A stretch of DNA of 64,000 nt from Alteromonas naphthalenivorans (GTDB taxonomy: Bacteria; Pseudomonadota; Gammaproteobacteria; Enterobacterales; Alteromonadaceae): NCBI RefSeq assembly GCF_000213655.1, contig NC_015554.1:3348001-3412000 (forward strand), given 5' to 3'. The translations under genes and the position numbers were made by a program. The notes under the pieces were generated by a model that saw only the letters and a program-made list of their open reading frames with translations, did no database searches and had not been told where the DNA came from. Below, piece after piece: positions 63,891-64,000 of the stretch. Each line of letters starts with the position of its first letter. Within the stretch, counting starts at the first letter, position 1.

Positions 63891-64000
63891 ATTATCTTTA
63901 ATATAGTAAAACAGCTGAAACAAAACCGTTAATGAGCAGTCTTACTACCGCTCATTGGCGCGAGTATGGACGGTTGTTCGTTGTGTTAATGGTTACTCAC

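Noticed and set aside
1..64000. Mobile elements, CRISPR arrays, prophage or defence islands
   Set aside because: No transposase, integrase, phage or Cas proteins, no regular spaced direct repeats and no tRNA-flanked insertion were seen.

Overview
The window looks like ordinary chromosome of a marine gammaproteobacterium close to Alteromonas (Alteromonadales). The base composition is moderately low in GC. Gene content and order fit that group: a macromolecular-synthesis locus tsaD <- -> rpsU-yqeY-dnaG-rpoD, folB-folK-uppP, a TtpC-type TonB system, many TonB and two-component genes, RdgC, and an AcnB that reads like the longer variant. No rRNA, tRNA, CRISPR array, insertion sequence, prophage or integrase was found, and no clear pseudogene. 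The assignment to Alteromonas is inference from protein character, not from a search.

Layout. 1-6.5 kb: 3'-truncated acnB, a secreted PQQ-type sugar dehydrogenase homologue, a small membrane protein and a fadD-like acyl-CoA ligase. 6.6-11.9 kb: a hybrid histidine kinase overlapping an HD-GYP response regulator (c-di-GMP turnover), then a PagL-like lipid A deacylase whose ribosome binding site lies in a perfect inverted repeat. 12-28.1 kb: a long run on the minus strand, in transcription order phoB, phoR, pstS, a 2OG-Fe(II) oxygenase, a 1357-residue lipoprotein of three tandem beta-helix-like repeats, a TonB-dependent receptor, a DUF3450 protein, ttpC, exbB, exbD, tonB and a TPR protein. I find good Pho-box matches before the triple-repeat lipoprotein and before the DUF3450/TtpC/ExbBD/TonB operon, and a weaker one before phoB. 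My main proposal is that this run is a phosphate-starvation-controlled outer-membrane uptake module with its own TonB motor.

28.3-36 kb: an orphan sensor kinase, rdgC, a cupin-type XRE regulator divergent from a BenE-family transporter with two palindromic operators between them, an HDOD protein, and a lipoprotein related to M49 peptidases. 36-41.7 kb: housekeeping genes (hinT, uppP, folK, folB, plsY, tsaD) and a secreted nucleotide pyrophosphatase-like enzyme. 42-47.4 kb: rpsU, yqeY, dnaG, rpoD. 47.6-55.7 kb: a chemoreceptor, a porin with a small PstS-like protein, and an RND pump with its adaptor. 55.8-61.8 kb: a Nudix protein with an export signal and a sugar-acid catabolic cluster (class II aldolase, galactonate-dehydratase-type enolase-superfamily enzyme, amidohydrolase, SDR dehydrogenase) that contains two overlapping genes of unknown function. 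62-63.9 kb: an acyl-CoA dehydrogenase.

Transcripts are mostly short operons closed by strong hairpins, several of them between convergent genes. All motif positions were read by eye. No alignment, structure prediction or database search was run.
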